A program made the position numbers and the translations under genes. Below are positions 8,553 to 17,459 of a DNA stretch of 64,000 bases, one piece after another. The notes under the pieces are model-generated. The model searched no databases. It was not told the DNA's origin and saw nothing but the letters and a program-made list of their open reading frames with translations. The DNA lies in NCBI RefSeq assembly GCF_000709345.1, contig NZ_KL448326.1, positions 25,952 to 89,951 of the forward strand, given 5' to 3'. The DNA comes from Polaromonas glacialis (GTDB lineage Bacteria; Pseudomonadota; Gammaproteobacteria; Burkholderiales; Burkholderiaceae_C). Each line of letters starts with the position of its first letter. Within the stretch, counting starts at the first letter, position 1.

Positions 8553-9070
8553 TGTTTCAGGACGAGGCACGCTTTGGCCGCATCAGCGACTCGCGCCGCT
8601 GCTGGTGCAAAAAGCCCTTGCGCCCGCTGGTAAAAGCGATGCTCACGCACGAGTACGTGTACGCCTACGCAGCAGTCAGCCCTGTCGATGGACGCCTTGA
8701 CGCCCTGGTGCTGCCCCATGTCAACGCCCAGTGCATGCAGTTGTTCATCAATGAACTCGCCCGCCGCTACCCGAACGAGAACCTCATCATGGTCGTCGAT
8801 GGAGCGGGCTGGCACAAGGCCGGCTCGCTCGAACTGCCGGACAACCTTCGGCCGCATTTCCTGCCCCCGTACTCGCCCGAACTCAACCCGCAGGAGCACA
8901 TCTGGGATGAGCTGCGCGAGAAGCATTTTCACAACCGTGTTTTCGACAGCCTCGACGCATTGGAAGATCAACTCGTGCAAGCGCTCAAGGCATTTGAGGC
9001 AGATCCCCAGCGGATGCGCAGCATTGCCGGTTGGGACTGGATCATTAATGCAGTTTCTACTGAGAAATAG
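8480..9070 (+). CDS. IS630-family transposase, second reading frame (DDE domain)
   Basis: This carries the catalytic domain: first Asp in FQDEARFG, second in VVDGAGWH, Glu in LNPQEHIW, in the right order and spacing. It is probably made only as a fusion with the 8004 frame by -1 slippage on the A8 run, although an ATG at 8480 could allow separate translation. No other lesion is seen, so the copy may be active. Confidence 0.85.
   Translation: MEKKLSSDLAQVRARFPAQQPIRVMFQDEARFGRISDSRRCWCKKPLRPLVKAMLTHEYVYAYAAVSPVDGRLDALVLPHVNAQCMQLFINELARRYPNENLIMVVDGAGWHKAGSLELPDNLRPHFLPPYSPELNPQEHIWDELREKHFHNRVFDSLDALEDQLVQALKAFEADPQRMRSIAGWDWIINAVSTEK
8484..8491 (+). other. A8 slippery run, probable -1 frameshift site
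   Basis: Eight A residues lie in the short overlap of the two transposase frames. The downstream frame is -1 relative to the upstream one, exactly what slippage on an A run would give. Confidence 0.6.
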
Positions 9071-9202
9071 AATTACGCATTGATGCGTACGGCGAGTTCT
9101 GTTAGCAGGTAGCTTCGGTTAGAGAACTTACACTGTAGCAATGGCCTGTTCAGCGCCAACTTGGGCGCTTAGTTCATGGCGCACGAGTTGAAGTGAAGCT
9201 TC

Positions 9203-10540
9203 ATGAAAACACTACTGCTGAAATACTGGGGGCGCTTTCGATCCAGCTTCTGGTTCGTGCCAGCGGCCATGGCGTGCCTTGCCGCCGCACTGGCCGTCTC
9301 TGCCGTCGAGCTCGACAGGGCCGTCGATGGCGACTTGATGCAGCGCCTGGGCTGGAGCTATTCAGGTGGTGCCGAGGGTGCCAGCCTGCTGCTGGGCACC
9401 GTGGCCGGGTCGATGATCGCCATCGCCGGCACCGTATTCTCGATGACGCTGGTGGCGCTGTCGCTCGCCTCGTCCCAGTTGGGGCCCCGGCTGCTGCGCA
9501 ACTTCATGCGCGACACCGTCAACCAGGTGGTGCTGGGCACCTTCGTGGCCACGTTCGTGTACTGCCTGCTCGTACTGCGCACCATCCGGCGCGCCGACGA
9601 GGGGGCCTTCGTGCCCCATCTCTCCGTCAGCATCGGCATGCTGCTGGCCATTGTCAGCGTTGGGGTGTTGATCTACTTCATCCACCACATCTTGGTCTCG
9701 ATCCAGGCGGATCAGGTCGTGGCACGGGTCGGCAAGGAACTGGATGACGGGATCGACAGATTGTTTCCCGGCAACCTTGGCACCCCTGGATCTGAAGCCT
9801 CTAGAGCGCCAAGCGACGCCACCCTGCCAGCGGCGTTCGCGCGCCAGGCCCGTCCTGTGGGTGCTGTCGAAGACGGCTATCTCCAGTTGATCGATACTGA
9901 CGCCCTGATGGCGTTGGCCAGCCAAGAGGATATGCTGCTGCGGCTGGAGCGCCGGCCTGGGCACTACCTCGCCAAGGGCCGCGCGATGGTGATGGTCTGG
10001 CCCGGGGACCGCGTCACGGAGGCCTTGATGGGCAAGGTGAACGCCGCCTTCGTGCTCGGCAACCAGCGCACCGCCGCCCAGGACATCGAGTTCACCTTCC
10101 ACCAGTTGGTCGAGATTGCGGTGCGGGCGCTGTCCCCGGGCATCAACGATCCGTTCACGGCGATCGCTTGCGTGGACCGGCTGGGATCGGCCCTGTGCCG
10201 CCTGGCCAGATGCGACATGCCATCACCCCAACGATTCGACTCTGATGGGCGGCTGCGGCTGGTGGCGCAAGGGTCCACGTTTTCAGGCATCGTGGACACG
10301 GCCTTCAACCAAATCAGGCAAAACGCTCGTTTGAACCCGGCCGTGTCGATCCGCATGCTCGATGCCATCGTCCAGATCGCCGGCCATGTTCGGAGCGCAC
10401 AGGACGCAGCCTGCCTCCAGCGCCACGCCCACATGATCATCATAGGGGCGCGAGAAGCTGTGCCGGAAGCGGACGATGTGCTCGCCGTTGAGGCGGCCTT
10501 CGCAAAGGCAAGCCATGCGCTGCGCGGGCGGAACGCCTGA
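9203..10540 (+). CDS. DUF2254 membrane protein
   Basis: A 445-aa inner-membrane protein of the DUF2254 family, with unknown function. The N-terminal half has four hydrophobic segments (about 15-35, 65-90, 110-130, 145-165), with the conserved SLASSQLGPRLLRNF stretch between the second and third. The C-terminal half is soluble and contains the family's SPGINDPFTA motif near 315. It opens a plus-strand block with a CDF exporter and a Na+/H+ antiporter, which suggests a role in ion or membrane homeostasis (inference from context). A small coupled frame begins at its stop codon. Confidence 0.88.
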   Translation: MKTLLLKYWGRFRSSFWFVPAAMACLAAALAVSAVELDRAVDGDLMQRLGWSYSGGAEGASLLLGTVAGSMIAIAGTVFSMTLVALSLASSQLGPRLLRNFMRDTVNQVVLGTFVATFVYCLLVLRTIRRADEGAFVPHLSVSIGMLLAIVSVGVLIYFIHHILVSIQADQVVARVGKELDDGIDRLFPGNLGTPGSEASRAPSDATLPAAFARQARPVGAVEDGYLQLIDTDALMALASQEDMLLRLERRPGHYLAKGRAMVMVWPGDRVTEALMGKVNAAFVLGNQRTAAQDIEFTFHQLVEIAVRALSPGINDPFTAIACVDRLGSALCRLARCDMPSPQRFDSDGRLRLVAQGSTFSGIVDTAFNQIRQNARLNPAVSIRMLDAIVQIAGHVRSAQDAACLQRHAHMIIIGAREAVPEADDVLAVEAAFAKASHALRGRNA

Positions 10541-10710
10541 TGCAACAGGAAAGCTCCTCATCAATGACCAAGGCGACAACAGGCGAGATCTCCCGTGTGA
10601 CCTCGGATGCCTTGCTTGCAGCCATGCGAGCACACACGATCCTAATCGCCGGCAGGCCCCTGCTGGTTGAGCCCCAAGGACTCCCGAACGAGGACCCGCG
10701 ACATGGCTGA
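10540..10710 (+). CDS. Small hypothetical protein between DUF2254 and CDF genes
   Basis: A 56-codon frame starts in a TGATG overlap with the DUF2254 stop and ends 8 bp inside the CDF gene. Both overlaps are typical of translationally coupled genes. The peptide is hydrophilic with a short central hydrophobic stretch (HTILIAGRPLLV). I recognise no family. It could instead be a non-coding linker. Confidence 0.35.
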   Translation: MQQESSSSMTKATTGEISRVTSDALLAAMRAHTILIAGRPLLVEPQGLPNEDPRHG

Positions 10711-11626
10711 CTCGAAAATTGCTATCTATGGCGCCATCGCCGCCAACGTGGCAATTGCGGTGACGAAGTTCGTCGTGGCCGGCATCACCGGCAGCTCGGC
10801 GATGCTCTCCGAAGGCATCCACTCGGCGGTTGACGCCGGCAACGGGGGCCTGCTGCTGGTGGGTCTGCACATGGCGAAAAAACCGGCGACGCCTGAATAC
10901 CCTTTCGGACGCGGAAAGGAGCTGTATTTCTGGAGCCTGATCGTCGCTGTGCTGATCTTCGGTCTGGGCGGCGGCATGTCGATCTACGAGGGCGTGGTGC
11001 ACATGCGCGAGCCCGAACCGCTGACCGATCCGTTCTGGATCTATGTCGTACTGGCCATGGCGGCGGTGTTCGAGGGCGCCAGCTTCCTGATCGCCCTGCG
11101 CCAGTTTCTCCGCCTGTCGGCGGGGCGGCCTTTCTGGTCATCGCTGCATGGCAGCAAGGACCCATCGCTCTACACCGTGCTGGCCGAAGACGGCGCCGCA
11201 CTGGCCGGCCTGGCGGTGGCCGCCGCTGGTGTCTGGGCCAGCCACAGCTTGGACATGCCGGTGCTCGACGGCGCGGCGTCGGTCGTCATCGGCTGCATCC
11301 TGGCTGGGGTGGCGGTGCTGCTGATCCGCGAGTCGCGCGGCCTGCTGGTGGGCGAAGGCGTGCGACCCGAGACGGCTGCGGCCATCCGCGCCATCGCGCA
11401 GCAGCAGCCGCAGATCAAAAAGGCGGGGCTGCCGCTGACGATGTACATCGGTGCCGACGACGTGCTGCTGGCGCTCGACGTCGTCTTCGCTGACAGCGTC
11501 GGCGCGGACGATGCCGCCGCCACCGTCGAGCAGATCGAGCGCACCATCCGCGAGCGCTTTCCCAAGGTCACGCGCATCTACATCGAGTCGCGCCATCGCA
11601 TCGACCTACCTGATGTCGCCGGCTGA
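10703..11626 (+). CDS. Cation diffusion facilitator (CDF) metal exporter
   Basis: A 307-aa CDF transporter that exchanges divalent metal such as Zn2+ for protons across the inner membrane. Six hydrophobic segments run from residue 6 to about 215. The metal-site motif SEGIHSAVDAGN lies near residue 35, and HGSKDPSLYTVLAEDGAAL near 150 provides the second membrane site and is typical of the SLC30A9-like branch. A cytoplasmic domain follows (about 215-307). I used the ATG at 10703, which has a GAGGA site, rather than an upstream TTG at 10667. It overlaps the preceding small frame and lies 18 bp before the antiporter gene. Confidence 0.88.
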   Translation: MADSKIAIYGAIAANVAIAVTKFVVAGITGSSAMLSEGIHSAVDAGNGGLLLVGLHMAKKPATPEYPFGRGKELYFWSLIVAVLIFGLGGGMSIYEGVVHMREPEPLTDPFWIYVVLAMAAVFEGASFLIALRQFLRLSAGRPFWSSLHGSKDPSLYTVLAEDGAALAGLAVAAAGVWASHSLDMPVLDGAASVVIGCILAGVAVLLIRESRGLLVGEGVRPETAAAIRAIAQQQPQIKKAGLPLTMYIGADDVLLALDVVFADSVGADDAAATVEQIERTIRERFPKVTRIYIESRHRIDLPDVAG

Positions 11627-11644
11627 GCAGCCGCCACACGCAAC

Positions 11645-12895
11645 ATGCTCGACATTGCCGCCGCCTGCCTCGTCGTCACCGCGCTGCTGGCCTACCTGAA
11701 CCACCGCTTCGTGCGCCTGCCGACGACCATCGGGGTGATGGTCATCGCGCTGGTGCTGTCGCTGGTGATCGTCGGGCTGGACATCATCGGCGTGTCGCAC
11801 GCCCTGCGCACCTACGAGGAATCGCTGCTGCGATCGATCGACTTCTCCGACGTGCTGATGCAGGGCATGTTGTCGCTGCTGCTGTTTGCCGGCGCGCTGC
11901 ATGTGGACCTAAGTGAGCTGAAGGCGCTGCGCTGGCCGGTCGCTTCGCTGGCCTTGATCGGCACCATGGTCTCCACCTTGATCGTCGGCTACGGCATCTG
12001 GACAGCGCTGCCCTGGGTGGGCCTGGAACTGCCGCTGATGTACTGCCTGGTGTTCGGCGCGCTGATCTCGCCCACCGATCCCATCGCGGTGATGGGCATC
12101 CTGAAGTCCGCGGGCGCGCCGAAGGACCTTGAACTGGTGATTGCCGGCGAGTCCCTGTTCAACGACGGTGTGGGTGTTGTCATCTTTGCACTGCTGCTGG
12201 GCATGCTGGTCAGTGGCGACACCCCCAGCACCGGCTCGGCACTGGCGCTGCTGGCGCGCGAAGCCGGCGGCGGCATTGCCTTTGGTCTGGTGCTCGGCTA
12301 TGTCACCTACCGCATGCTGAAAAGCGTTGACGAGTACCAGGTCGAGGTGCTGCTGACCCTGGCCGCCGTGACCGGAGGCTACGCGCTGGCCAGGTATCTG
12401 CATATCTCCGGTCCGCTGGCCATGGTGGTCACTGGTCTGATCATCGGCAACCAGGGCCGCGCGCTGGCCATGAGTGACACCACGCGCCGCTATCTCGACA
12501 TGTTCTGGGAGCTGATCGATGAGATCCTCAACGCCGTGCTGTTCGTGCTCATCGGCATGGAGGTGCTGATGATCAATTTCTCGGTGCCGGTGCTCGTGGC
12601 GGGCGCGGCGGCGATTGTCGTCACCCTGCTCTCGCGCTCCTTGAGCGTGGGCCTGCCGGTGGCCGCGCTGGGTGGCCACTTCGGCCTGCCCAACGGCTCC
12701 TGGCGCGTGCTGACCTGGGGCGGGTTGCGCGGCGGCATTTCGGTGGCGCTGGCGCTGTCGCTGCCGCTGGGCCCGCACCGCGACACGGTACTCGCGCTCA
12801 CCTACTGCGTGGTGGTGTTCTCGATCCTGGTGCAGGGCCTGAGCATCGGGCATGTGGTGCGAGTCTCAGTGTGCGACGATTCAAACAACTCGTGA
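11645..12895 (+). CDS. Na+/H+ antiporter, CPA1 (NhaP-like) family
   Basis: A 416-aa antiporter with about twelve hydrophobic segments. The ion-binding region has ISPTDPIAVMGIL near residue 140 and GESLFNDGVGVVIF near 167, both signatures of the CPA1 family. The conserved Arg-rich GGLRGGISVALALSLP region is near 360. It exchanges Na+ (or K+) for H+ and sits in one transcription unit with the CDF gene. Termination is unclear because no strong hairpin follows. Confidence 0.9.
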   Translation: MLDIAAACLVVTALLAYLNHRFVRLPTTIGVMVIALVLSLVIVGLDIIGVSHALRTYEESLLRSIDFSDVLMQGMLSLLLFAGALHVDLSELKALRWPVASLALIGTMVSTLIVGYGIWTALPWVGLELPLMYCLVFGALISPTDPIAVMGILKSAGAPKDLELVIAGESLFNDGVGVVIFALLLGMLVSGDTPSTGSALALLAREAGGGIAFGLVLGYVTYRMLKSVDEYQVEVLLTLAAVTGGYALARYLHISGPLAMVVTGLIIGNQGRALAMSDTTRRYLDMFWELIDEILNAVLFVLIGMEVLMINFSVPVLVAGAAAIVVTLLSRSLSVGLPVAALGGHFGLPNGSWRVLTWGGLRGGISVALALSLPLGPHRDTVLALTYCVVVFSILVQGLSIGHVVRVSVCDDSNNS

Positions 12896-12957
12896 GAGCG
12901 GCGCGGGTCTGTTGCGTAGGCTGACCGACCTGTCACGGCTTTGCACCACGCAGACTC

Positions 12958-13536
12958 CTAGCGCTCCAGCGCGGAACGCTGGACATTCACCGATTCAGGT
13001 GTGACAGCGTCCTGGTAGGTGTTGCCAAAATTCGTACGCACGTAGTTCACCACCTCGGCCACCTGCTGATCGGTCAGCCGCTCAGCAAACGGCGGCATGC
13101 CGCGCAGCCCAGCCAGCACCACATAGGTCGGGTAAGCGCTCGATGCCATGCGGGGGTTGTTGGTCAACGCCGGGTAGAAACCTGCGCCCTGGGCACCCTG
13201 CCCCTGCGGCATGTGGCAGGCCTGGCAGATGGCCTGGTACAGCTGCGCACCGCCTTGTTGAACAAAGTGTTGCCCATCGGGGGAAAAGCTCGGGTTGTAA
13301 CCGGCCGGCTTGGCCGCACCAAGGGCATCGCGCTTGAGCGGCCGAGGCGTGGCCGTGCCCAGGGATGGCCGCTGGATGGGTGTGGTGCTGCTCTGGGTGG
13401 AAGTCGCAGCGGCAGAGGCAGGCATGGCGGGCGCTGCTGGTGGCTGCTGAGCAGCGGCGTTGGCAGCCCAGATCAGCAGCACGGCAGCGCTGGCTGCACT
13501 GGCACTGGCCAGCCCATGGGTTTGTCGGGTGGTCAT
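12958..13536 (-). CDS. c-type cytochrome, exported, partner of the flavin amine oxidase
   Basis: A 192-aa protein. The ATG at 13536 has an AGGAAG site. A signal peptide covers about 1-28 (cleavage after ANAAAQ). A Ala/Pro/Ser-rich linker to about 60 is followed by a single class I cytochrome c domain with the haem motif CQACH near residue 108. The sixth-ligand Met is probably in the GMPPFAERLTDQQ region near 150. The gene lies 52 bp downstream of the flavin oxidase on the same strand. That pairing suggests the cytochrome takes electrons from the flavoenzyme in the periplasm. Confidence 0.87.
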   Translation of the reverse strand: MTTRQTHGLASASAASAAVLLIWAANAAAQQPPAAPAMPASAAATSTQSSTTPIQRPSLGTATPRPLKRDALGAAKPAGYNPSFSPDGQHFVQQGGAQLYQAICQACHMPQGQGAQGAGFYPALTNNPRMASSAYPTYVVLAGLRGMPPFAERLTDQQVAEVVNYVRTNFGNTYQDAVTPESVNVQRSALER

Positions 13537-13588
13537 GGTGGCTTCCTTCTCGGGTGTGGGGACGGTGCAAAGATCTGCGTCGGCGCGC

Positions 13589-15211
13589 TCAGGTGGCCTG
13601 AGCGTGTTCGTGCAGCCGCCTGACAGCGTCCAGGGAAGACAAGATCGAGCCTTCCTGCCAGCCCGGGATGTAACACGCATGCTCGCCCGCCAGCACGATG
13701 CGCCCGTCCACCGCGCACAGGTTGGTGTAGTGCTGCAGGCGTGTTTCCTCGGTCCAGACGCCATAGCAACCGAGCATCCACGGCACGCGGTGCCAGCCAA
13801 CCGCCACCCCGTTCTGGAACGCTTCCCTGTACTGCGGGTGCAGCTGCGAGCCGAATTCCACCGCCGCGCGAATGCGGTCTTTCGGCGCCATGGCGGTGAA
13901 TTCGTAGGCATGGGTGCTCTCGTAGCCATAGCCACCCAGAAGCACCGCCGGCCCGTTGCTGTTGAAATTGTTGGACGGGTACGAAATCTGCCCGATGGGC
14001 AGGTCGGTGTAGCTGATGCCACCAAAGATCGCCTCGTCCTCTTCCCAGAAACGGCGCTTGAACTGCAGCCCGACCTTAAACGCGGCGGCGTAGTGCACAG
14101 CCGCGATGGCCTGTTTCATGGGCGCGCCCGCCTGCACGTCGAGCTGGCTCAAGATGGAGAGCGGGATGGTGCACACGCACCAGTCGCCCTTGACCTGCTG
14201 CACCGCGTTGCCCGCGTCACCGCCTTGGGCGTTGCCGCCGCTGCGGGCATCCACAAAGCTGACCGTGACGCCCTGCGCCGACTGCTCGATTTTGGTCACC
14301 TTCGTGTTGTAGCGAATCAGCTTGCCCACTTCGCGCTCGAAGCCCTGGGCAATCATGTCCATGCCGCCCACCGGCTCGAAAATGGCCGTCTGGAATTCGT
14401 AAAGCTGACCGATGTTGATTTGCGACCACAGGCGCGAGCGCAGCAGCTCGCTCATGTCGATGGGCTTGGACGGTTTGGCCAGCGGCATCAGGCCGCCCGC
14501 CGGGTCGCGCTGGTAACCGCGGTGCTCACTGGCCACAAGGCCTTCGCGGTAGCGGTATTGGCTGTCCAAAGCGCCCCAGTCCTTCAAACCCTGCATCAAC
14601 AGTTCCCGGTCTTCCTTGGTGACGGCCTGGTCCAGCGCGCCCTGGTTGGTCGCCTTGCCCAGCAGCTCGGCCACATAACCGTGCAGGTCTGACTGAACCT
14701 GGCGAAATCTTTGCGGCTTGCCGCCAAAGGCCTGGGTGGAATGCACCAGCGCGTTGTAATTGACCTGCACGAACGGCTCCAGCCGCACGCCAAAGCGCTT
14801 GCAGTAGTCCAGCACCGCGTAGTGGTGGTAAGGCACGCGCCACGGGCCGGGGTTGATGTACAGGCCTTTGTCGAACTCACAGGTCTGACGTGTGCCGTCC
14901 AGTTCGGTGAACGAATCACCTCCACGCAGCGTCCAGCAGCGTCCACCGGCGCGTTCCTGATATTCCAGAATCTGCACGGTGTAGCCAGCGGCTCGCAACT
15001 CGAACGCCGCCGTCATGCCCGCCAGCCCGGCCCCGAGCACCAGCACCGTGCCGCCTTTTTTGGATTGGCTCAATTGCAGCGGACCCCGGTAGCTCGATGC
15101 CTGTGCGTGGCCCAGCGATGCCATGGCTTGGTACATCAGGCCACCGCCGGCCACCTTGCCAATCATCGACAGCAAGCCGCGTCGGCTCCATTCATGGGTG
15201 GGTGACGGCAT
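13589..15211 (-). CDS. Tat-exported flavin monoamine oxidase-family dehydrogenase
   Basis: A 540-aa FAD enzyme of the amine oxidase family. The ATG at 15211 has an AGGAAA site. The N-terminus has a twin-arginine signal (WSRRGLLSMIG, residues 8-18). The FAD-binding loop VLGAGLAGMTAAFELRAAGY starts near 55, and a GGRCWTLRGG flavin contact is near 90. The C-terminal FAD motif ends with AGEHACYIPGWQEGSILSS near 510. It would oxidise an amine or amino acid in the periplasm. The adjacent cytochrome c suggests dehydrogenase rather than oxidase chemistry, as in nicotine oxidoreductase systems. The substrate is unknown. Confidence 0.88.
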   Translation of the reverse strand: MPSPTHEWSRRGLLSMIGKVAGGGLMYQAMASLGHAQASSYRGPLQLSQSKKGGTVLVLGAGLAGMTAAFELRAAGYTVQILEYQERAGGRCWTLRGGDSFTELDGTRQTCEFDKGLYINPGPWRVPYHHYAVLDYCKRFGVRLEPFVQVNYNALVHSTQAFGGKPQRFRQVQSDLHGYVAELLGKATNQGALDQAVTKEDRELLMQGLKDWGALDSQYRYREGLVASEHRGYQRDPAGGLMPLAKPSKPIDMSELLRSRLWSQINIGQLYEFQTAIFEPVGGMDMIAQGFEREVGKLIRYNTKVTKIEQSAQGVTVSFVDARSGGNAQGGDAGNAVQQVKGDWCVCTIPLSILSQLDVQAGAPMKQAIAAVHYAAAFKVGLQFKRRFWEEDEAIFGGISYTDLPIGQISYPSNNFNSNGPAVLLGGYGYESTHAYEFTAMAPKDRIRAAVEFGSQLHPQYREAFQNGVAVGWHRVPWMLGCYGVWTEETRLQHYTNLCAVDGRIVLAGEHACYIPGWQEGSILSSLDAVRRLHEHAQAT

Positions 15212-15616
15212 GGTGGGTTTCCTGGTTCCGGGGGAGGTGGCACGGTCGCTGACTGACATGCAAACGGGTCTGGGCGGACCCTTGCACGATCAGGCGTCTG
15301 TCGCACTCTGCAAGCATCGACAGGCAAGGCTTCACCGTAAGCGTTTGCCATTGTCAAAGGCGGTCCATCTGAAACGTGTGGGAAAGCTTCGGGCCACGCG
15401 GTCGGACAGGTCCCACGGTGCTGACCCGTCTGCGCAGCAAACGCGAAATCCGCTGCCGCTTGTATGTTCGCTGTCGCACAGACGGTGCGAGACCAGACGG
15501 GCAAACTGATTGATCGCCCGGCACCGCGTTGGCCAGTGCTCTCGTTCCAGCGAACGCGCCACATGCACAAGCCGCTGCGTGCCGCCGCGCCACTGACACC
15601 CCCATAAGGAAGCGAC
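15212..15616. other. Intergenic region between amine oxidase and baeRF genes
   Basis: This 405-bp divergent intergenic region should hold both promoters. I see no convincing gene or RNA. The AAGGAAG site at its right end belongs to the 15617 start. Confidence 0.4.
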
Positions 15617-16777
15617 ATGAAAACCGTCCACACGCCCGACACCCTCAACCAGCCAAGCTTGGCCGAACTGGCATCGTTCTAGGAACGGCCCTGCCTGTCG
15701 CTTTACCAGCCGACCCATCGACACCATCCGGACAATCAGCAAGACCCGATCAGGTTCCGCCACTTGGTGAAGGCGATGGAGACATCACTGCTAAGGCAGC
15801 ACGCGGCCGATGCCGTCCAGGCTCTGGTCGAGCCGTTTGAAGCCCTGGCACAAGACCACGATTTCTGGAACCACACGAAGGGCGTACTGGGCGCACCGGG
15901 CCTGTTCCGCGTGTTCTTGCTACAGCGGCCAGTGGCTGAGCTGGCCGTGGTGGCTGACAGCTTCCACACCAAACCGCTGCGTCAATTCCTGCAGTCGACC
16001 GGGCGCTACCAGGTGCTGGCCCTGAGCCTGCATAAGGTGCAGCTCTTTGAAGGGGACCGCAACGCGCTTGATGCGGTGACATTGGCCCTTGGCGTGCCGC
16101 AGACGATGACCGCGGCACTGGGCGACGAGCTCACCGAGCCGCACACCACCGTGTCGTCGCATGGCGGCCTTGGCAGTGGCCACATGGCCATGCACCACGG
16201 CCAAGGCGGCAAGAAAGACGAGATCGACGGCGACGCCCAGCGCTTCTTCCGTGCGGTGGACCGTGCCGTGCTGGAACACCACTCGCGCCCGTCAGGCTTA
16301 CCCTTGATGCTGGCGGCCTTGCCCGAACACCACCACCTGTTCCGCGAGGTCAGCCACAACCCATTCCTGATGGCCAGCGGCCTGACGGTCGACCCCCAGG
16401 GCCTGACGCAAGACGAGTTGCGGCAGCGCGCCTGGGACGTGGTAGCACCACAGCTAGAGGCGCAGCAGTCGGCATGGAGCGATGCCTACGCGGCCGCCGC
16501 GGCCCAGGGGCTGGGCAGCGAAGACCTGTCGGAGGTCGCCCATGCCGCAGTGGCCGGGCGCGTGGCGACGCTGCTGATCGAGGCCGAGCGCCAAGTGGCT
16601 GGCCGGATCGACCAGTCGACCGGGCGCATCGATCCCGCAGAACTCGGCAACCCCCGCGTCGACGACGTGCTCGACGACCTGAGTGCGCTGGTCGAGAAGA
16701 TGGGCGGCCAGGTCCATATCCTGCCAGCCGAGAGCATGCCCTGTCATACGGGCGTGGCGGCGAGTTTTCGTCACTGA
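15617..16777 (+). pseudogene. Bacterial eRF1-like protein (baeRF family) with in-frame UAG at codon 22
   Basis: The frame starts at an ATG with a strong AAGGAAG site and runs 387 codons, broken only by TAG at 15680-15682. The codons after the TAG encode the conserved family start (PCLSLYQPTHR), so the stop falls inside the protein, not in the leader. Later motifs (LAVVADSFHTKPL near residue 115, LFEGDRNALD near 145, HHLFREVSHNP near 240) fit the bacterial archaeo-eukaryotic release factor group, eRF1-like proteins linked to ribosome rescue. A HPF-like gene follows 35 bp on. It may be a point-mutated gene, may restart at ATG 15776, or may be read through. No other lesion exists. Confidence 0.75.
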
Positions 16778-16812
16778 CTCTGCATGCACCCCAGACCCCA
16801 CAGGAGAACTCC

Positions 16813-17196
16813 ATGAAGATTCAATTCAATACCGACGTCAACATCCACGGCACCGAGGCGCTAGCCGCTCAGGTCAGCGCTTCGATCGAGCAGGCGCTGG
16901 AGCGCTTTGACGAACACATCACCAGGGTGGAAGTTCATCTGAGCGACGAGAACGCCGGCAAGAGCGGGCAGCACGACCAGCGCTGCATGCTGGAGGCACG
17001 CCTGGAAGGCCGTCAGCCGGTGGCGGTGACCAACCACGCCGCGACGCTGGAGCAGGCGGTGCAAGGCGCAGCGCAGAAACTGGCGCATCTGCTGGACAGC
17101 AGGCTTGGGCGGTTGCACGACCATCGCGAGAAGACGTCCGGCCTGCCCCTGTCTGGGACGGATCCCAAGAATTGGAGTGACAGCCCTGTGGAGTGA
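16813..17196 (+). CDS. hpf: HPF/RaiA-family ribosome hibernation factor
   Basis: A 127-aa protein beginning at the ATG at 16813 after a GGAGA site. Residues 1-105 form the S30AE domain (MKIQF strand, helix about 15-35, VEVHLSDEN strand, second helix about 75-100). Such proteins bind the 30S decoding site and stop translation in stationary phase. The tail of about 20 residues is short, so it is a short-HPF type. It is encoded directly after the eRF1-like gene, pointing to a joint role in ribosome stalling or storage. Confidence 0.85.
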   Translation: MKIQFNTDVNIHGTEALAAQVSASIEQALERFDEHITRVEVHLSDENAGKSGQHDQRCMLEARLEGRQPVAVTNHAATLEQAVQGAAQKLAHLLDSRLGRLHDHREKTSGLPLSGTDPKNWSDSPVE

Positions 17197-17459
17197 CAGC
17201 GTTGATCGTCGTCGGCGCAGTGCTACCTCAAGTCCGCGTTGCGCACAATGAAGGCATCCGCTGCTTCGGCCATCGGGCAGTACGAAAGATCGATCGCTGG
17301 CTGCAAGCGGCGGATTCGGTGGGTCCGAAGGTTGAAAGCGCACGAGTGTTCGTGCACGCTACAGGTCAGCGCGCGATGACCCGCTCGCCCGACCGGATCA
17401 AGGACATGCTTGCCGGCCGCGCGGGGAGCCGGGTCAGCCTGGCTGGCGGTGCCCCATGA
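17193..17459 (+). CDS. Hypothetical protein, possible coupled small gene
   Basis: An 88-codon GTG-start frame overlaps the hpf stop and the YihY start codon. The peptide has charged and hydrophobic stretches, but I recognise no domain. The overlaps favour a real coupled gene; the lack of a ribosome site and of a known family argues against. It may be only the hpf-YihY linker. Confidence 0.3.
   Translation: MTALIVVGAVLPQVRVAHNEGIRCFGHRAVRKIDRWLQAADSVGPKVESARVFVHATGQRAMTRSPDRIKDMLAGRAGSRVSLAGGAP

Noticed and set aside
12958-14025. Long version of the cytochrome c gene starting inside the amine oxidase
   Set aside because: The ATG at 13536 has a ribosome site and gives a proper signal peptide; the upstream part is a shadow frame.
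15680-15682. UAG in the baeRF gene as pyrrolysine or selenocysteine
   Set aside because: UAG is not the selenocysteine codon and no pylT/pylS genes are visible; readthrough or mutation is simpler.
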